Origin: Synergistaceae bacterium
GTDB lineage: Bacteria > Synergistota > Synergistia > Synergistales > Synergistaceae
NCBI GenBank assembly: GCA_031290815.1
Contig: JAISLO010000126.1
Coordinates: 1-9,804 of the forward strand
Length of the DNA: 9,804 nt
Reading direction: 5' to 3'
Under the pieces are notes generated by a model. The model had not been told where the DNA came from. It did not search any database and saw only the letters and a list, made by a program, of their open reading frames with translations. Shown here in pieces: positions 7,101-9,804 of this stretch. Within the stretch, counting starts at the first letter, position 1. The number at the start of each line of letters is the position of its first letter. A program made the translations under genes and the position numbers.

Positions 7101-7137
7101 AGATGAGGAGACCGCCGTTGACGGACAAGACGAATGA
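4102..7137 (+). CDS. addB: AddB-type subunit of the AddAB helicase-nuclease (Fe-S nuclease domain)
   Basis: AddB partners AddA in resecting double-strand breaks for RecA. The C-terminal third has the RecB-family nuclease: QGTVMHRVW with H755, FSGRSDRID with D860 and D863, IVDYKLG with D877 and K879, then LQLATYA. Four cysteines typical of the AddB [4Fe-4S] cluster are present: C723 in SCPFMYW, and C980, C983 and C989 (C-x2-C-x5-C) near the end. The N-terminal two thirds is a divergent, probably inactive helicase-like scaffold. At 1011 residues it is shorter than B. subtilis AddB (about 1166). The N-terminus lacks the GxxGxGKT Walker A of B. subtilis AddB; the beginning is LKLSCYSKIHELKRI and then IFMVPS. 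ATG 4102 is the first possible start in frame after the upstream stop region, but it has no clear ribosome site, so initiation may be weak. The end overlaps addA by 20 nt. Confidence 0.87.
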   Translation: MLKLSCYSKIHELKRIVCEKVESSARSKKIFMVPSMSSAEPLADMLRGPGEWFGDGPEIWSWAEMYARLSPERKRRRGIDLPDSRLVLAYILGGVMSNIESRGKRVPPGVRRRGFPDVLSSAVRELLLEDVEPDKLLFDDAAPSMNDLVLPHELLYGVYGDYLIYLEENGLADNSQMPSLTREAITAACPEYLNDSALYWIGFLSFTGAQLRLIKTMSGLGETWGVGFDMEFLSPHSGMEGFRDASEQLGLVCENRFERGGSIARMTSSNTACEYDGVADEIAGLLDGNGRLSDIMSGMAYMGGQFQDRENSDGIGSPDFAYDIGIMVDPSRIPLMEAALRRHGIPFQSRSEIMVSDTSVMDLCKRAWEAYRLAWPTAKTEHLCRHILFGVSAEDGQDGRTCPDPGKVLRDMPEGLRSWIDFFSKREGERGAAAIRSLERLNAFCAYLDDPGGHTGSELLSALLSMADDGEWESELSSIAGDDADMDNEVRSVASTRLEIAQKLDTMANVKPRIGPAGDLRFSGDGAADYLLDWGRSAGIALPQPRSGAVTLYDSTPPVLTAHDVWIMTDVDQNRFSGSAAEQPLLGADVRDGVNRIAGEASHLPTSHEKRMQREALFRRLLAVGGVLTLIVRSETDSQGRPQGDPPFVKSLLSDGESGWSDVGYVQVREDLSGAGGVDSPERRRLLRGTFPRAASHPRERMRRGANGKILVSASSIDDWISCPFMYWCGYIARVSPPADSAGLFDRRLQGTVMHRVWQAVWNSYISKIDAGGRSTLQGAFLSMWDRVISDMSGDYPVLADPRFSAPLARLKTNMSDVSALQDEIEARAGAAGLERITAKLEQPLPAYELRNISFSGRSDRIDIWRTPSGPVSVIVDYKLGVSGRYLGSLQLATYAAMMARASKSDAGAPLVAGFCYIGHADSCVRGGLTQELKHVYVESARKRGFDLDESVAAAVGAMDEMDSGLASGEFPARYDSDSCGICAHQTICRRSERLGFYESDEETAVDGQDE

Positions 7138-9804
7138 CACTCGTTCCGGCCTCCTTCGTCTGCTGAAGGACGCCCGCCCCGAACAGAGGGAGGCGATCAC
7201 GTCAAGCGCTCCGCTCATAGTCGTCAGCGCCGGGGCAGGGACGGGAAAGACCCACACCCTGGCCCGGCGGTTCGCGTGGTTGCTGGCGAGCGACCCGACG
7301 TGCGGCGTCGATCAGATCCTGACCCTCACGTTCACCCAGCTCGCGGCGGAGGAGATGAGGGAGCGCATCGCCGCCACGCTGGAGGATTGGTATCGGTCCG
7401 AGCCGTCGGATCACTTGAAGGACGCCGTCGAACGAATTGGAGAAGCCTATATATCGACCATCCATTCCTTCGCTCTGCGGACTATCCGCGAATCCGGGCT
7501 CGGCCTCGACGTCGATCCAGGCGCGTCCATCGTCTCCGAGCCCTACGTTCGCGAGTTCTGGCGGGATTTCATGTGGAATGTCGAGACGATGTCGTATCAA
7601 CGTCTCTCGAACGGGTTGTCCCCGGAGTGGCGCGATTTCGCGGGCAAATTGTTTGGAGGAATGTCGTTCGCTCAGATGTCAAATCACTTCGGGGCTGAGC
7701 TCATGTCCGGACTGGCCGAGGACGCGGGCGAGATCTTCGGCAGCATGAACATGAACCCGCTCGATATCCGCGAGGTGGACCGCGAGGCTGAGCGCACGGT
7801 TCGGGATCGGATTGCCTCGCGTCTCCTGCCGAAGTGGCTGGATGCCTGGGACCTGTGGAACGAACGCCTGTTCCCTGAGATGTCCGATTATCTCGGCAGG
7901 GTGGACGGAAAATTCGCGAACGCGATGAAGACTCTGCGCAATAAATGGCGGAACGCCGAGAGGCACGAGGAATCGGCGAGAGCCTTCCTCGTCGATCTCA
8001 TGGAAGGTCCCCTGTCGAATCTGAGTGGAAGCTCAGGAATAAAAAAATTTTTGAAAGAACTGGACTTTGACCTGACCGATTGGCGTGATCGCATGAAGCC
8101 CACGTTTGAGTTGACGCGTTCGCTGTTCCAGTCTCCGCCGTACAGCGAATGCGAGGCGCGGGCGAGGGAGATGCTGTCAGGCGTCGCCGCCCTGGGCTGG
8201 GAATGCTGGAACGCGGCCAGGTCGAACTCCGGGCTCCTCTCGTTTCCAGACCTCGTGCGGCTGGCCGGAGAGGCGTTGCGGAGTGATCCGTCATACGCCC
8301 TCAGGTTCAGGCATATCATGGTGGATGAGTTTCAGGACACCGACGATCTGCAGGATGGGCTGATAAAGGCGCTCAGGGAGGGCTGGATCTCGACGGACAA
8401 AACCGGCGCGCTTCGCACTCTTTTTATCGTCGGAGACGTAAAGCAGTCGATATACCGGTTCCGTCACGCAAGGCCGGAGCTCTTAGCGAATTACATAGCG
8501 AACGCCGGGGCGTTCGAGGGCGCGTCGGCGAACATCCCCCTGTCATGCAGTTACCGAATGAGCGGGAGACTGATGGAGTGCGTCAACGCCGTATTTGAAC
8601 GCGTATGGAGGCATGGGATCATGGGATCCGACGGTCCCGCGCTGGCCTACGAACCGCTGACGCCGCCCTCGGACGCTCCCTGGTGGGCGGAGCGCAACGG
8701 CCCGCCAGCTCCCGAGTTCCCTCTGGAGATGCTGTTGTACTCCCCCGACAGCGGCGAGGAAAACTCCGTGGGTGGAGACGGCAGGGACGAGGAAAAGCAC
8801 AATGCGATATCAGCCGCGGAGAGGCGAAAAAAGATCGCCGATGGGATAGCGCGAAGGCTTGTCACGATGACCGGAAACTTTGGCGCGGAGGTTCCCGATA
8901 TGATTTGGGACAAGGGATCTCGCGGATTCAGGCATATCACGTGGGGGGACATCTCGGTGCTGGTCCCGACCCGTACGTCATACCCGGCGATAGAGGAAGC
9001 GTTCGCTGAAAATAAAATTCCGGCAGTCTTTGGCCGGAGCATGAGTTACTTCAACCGCGGCGAGGTGCGCGACCTTGTAAACCTCCTCCGGTTGCTGGAT
9101 ATGCCGGATGATCTTCACGCACTCTGCGGATGGATGGAGTCCCCGTTCTCGATGACGCCGCCGGGCTCGTCGTCTCGGCTTGTGTCGGCCTTGAAGGACA
9201 GCGGCAAAAATCCGTATGACTTGTTCCTCGAGACGTATCCGGCGCAGGCGGACCGGCTCGCGAAGATGCGGAGGACGGCGAAACTCACCGGGCCGTCCGC
9301 GGCGTTTCTCCTCCTGACGGAGGACTGGTCGTGGCTCGAAGGGTTCAGTCCCTCCGCGAGACCCAGGATCATGGCGAACGTGCGGAGATGCGTGGAGGTG
9401 ACGCGGGAGTACGAGTCGTCGATGGGCCGAAGCCTGCCGGCCTGCGCGGAATACCTAGGAAGGTCTATGCGAAGCGCTTCTCCGACGGAGGAACCTGACG
9501 CGCTTCCTGAGGACTGCTGCGCAGTGAGGGTCATGACCATCCACGCGTCGAAGGGACTGGAGTTTCCTGTGGTGGTCCTCCTGTGCGACGGAACGCGCTC
9601 GAAAAGGAGAGGGCGCTCCTCGGCGGTCGTATCGCGTTCGCTCGGCGTCGTGCCGTCACGCGTTCCGGACCTGGACGAACGCGGCATCGAGCGGGGCGAG
9701 CCGATTCCGTCCGTGACGGCGAAGTGGCTCTCGTTCATCGAGGATATGGAGGAGCGGAGCGAGGATGAGAGGCTCATGTACGTGAGCATGACGAGGGCTC
9801 AGGA
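7118..9804 (+). CDS. addA: AddA subunit of the AddAB helicase-nuclease (partial, runs off the right edge)
   Basis: AddA is a UvrD/RecB-like superfamily 1 helicase with a C-terminal nuclease; with AddB it unwinds and trims broken DNA ends. The frame is open without a stop to the window end, about 895 codons, roughly three quarters of a usual AddA. All helicase motifs are in order: Q motif PEQREAI (Q23), Walker A GAGTGKT (39-45), LTFTQLAAEEMRERI, STIHSFAL, DEFQDT (403-408), VGDVKQSIYRFR (438-449), SYRMS with R480, MTIHASKGLEF (806-816) and ERLMYVSMTRA (from E884). The C-terminal nuclease lies beyond the edge. I chose TTG 7118: GAGGAG lies 7 nt upstream, the same pattern as the two other non-ATG starts here. 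ATG 7094 and 7103 are in-frame alternatives with poorer sites. The 20-nt overlap with addB implies coupled translation and equal subunit supply. Confidence 0.95.
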   Translation, partial: MTDKTNDTRSGLLRLLKDARPEQREAITSSAPLIVVSAGAGTGKTHTLARRFAWLLASDPTCGVDQILTLTFTQLAAEEMRERIAATLEDWYRSEPSDHLKDAVERIGEAYISTIHSFALRTIRESGLGLDVDPGASIVSEPYVREFWRDFMWNVETMSYQRLSNGLSPEWRDFAGKLFGGMSFAQMSNHFGAELMSGLAEDAGEIFGSMNMNPLDIREVDREAERTVRDRIASRLLPKWLDAWDLWNERLFPEMSDYLGRVDGKFANAMKTLRNKWRNAERHEESARAFLVDLMEGPLSNLSGSSGIKKFLKELDFDLTDWRDRMKPTFELTRSLFQSPPYSECEARAREMLSGVAALGWECWNAARSNSGLLSFPDLVRLAGEALRSDPSYALRFRHIMVDEFQDTDDLQDGLIKALREGWISTDKTGALRTLFIVGDVKQSIYRFRHARPELLANYIANAGAFEGASANIPLSCSYRMSGRLMECVNAVFERVWRHGIMGSDGPALAYEPLTPPSDAPWWAERNGPPAPEFPLEMLLYSPDSGEENSVGGDGRDEEKHNAISAAERRKKIADGIARRLVTMTGNFGAEVPDMIWDKGSRGFRHITWGDISVLVPTRTSYPAIEEAFAENKIPAVFGRSMSYFNRGEVRDLVNLLRLLDMPDDLHALCGWMESPFSMTPPGSSSRLVSALKDSGKNPYDLFLETYPAQADRLAKMRRTAKLTGPSAAFLLLTEDWSWLEGFSPSARPRIMANVRRCVEVTREYESSMGRSLPACAEYLGRSMRSASPTEEPDALPEDCCAVRVMTIHASKGLEFPVVVLLCDGTRSKRRGRSSAVVSRSLGVVPSRVPDLDERGIERGEPIPSVTAKWLSFIEDMEERSEDERLMYVSMTRAQ

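Noticed and set aside
7094..7117. ATG 7094 or ATG 7103 as addA start
   Set aside because: Poorer ribosome sites than TTG 7118, though not excluded.
9115..9789. Minus-strand ORF of 224 codons
   Set aside because: Opposite addA helicase motifs V and VI; Ser/Arg-rich shadow translation.

Overview
The window comes from a moderately GC-rich bacterium. The class of biotin synthase and the AddAB-type (not RecBCD-type) recombination helicase-nuclease suggest an anaerobe of the Firmicutes or Synergistota kind. Synergistota is my weak preference, from general codon style and gene flavour only. All intact genes read left to right. The left 0.2 kb is AT-rich and the rest is GC-rich.

Layout. Positions 1-185 hold no gene I can support. 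At the extreme left edge a minus-strand TATAAT box followed by a strong Shine-Dalgarno suggests a divergent gene starting just outside. Positions 186-239 carry a near-canonical BirA biotin operator whose right arm contains the -35 box of a TTGACA-17-TATTGT promoter. It drives a bioY-bioB unit. bioY (270-617) is damaged: its start and ribosome site survive, most of the N-terminal half is missing, and an 11-G run shifts the frame so that the 3' half is again open and overlaps the start of bioB. bioB (607-1566) looks intact and carries extra cysteines beside the auxiliary-cluster ligands.

Positions 1567-2027 are non-coding. About 1599-1839 is the 3' end of a minus-strand group II intron: domain VI with its bulged branch-point A, a mutated domain V, and probably the last codons of the intron-encoded reverse transcriptase. 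The 5' part of the intron is gone. 1840-1943 is unexplained. A TTGATA-17-TACTAT promoter follows.

Positions 2028-9804 hold four closely packed genes: a PatB/MalY-type C-S lyase (GTG start), a fumarylacetoacetate-hydrolase-family enzyme (TTG start), addB (ATG), and addA (TTG, overlapping addB by 20 nt and cut by the right edge). The first two may cooperate in sulfur amino acid or keto-acid catabolism (inference). AddA and AddB together form the helicase-nuclease that processes double-strand breaks for RecA.

I found no CRISPR array, tRNA or rRNA, intact mobile element or defence system. The most noteworthy items are the damaged but still operator-controlled bioY, the cysteine-rich BioB, and the intron relic.
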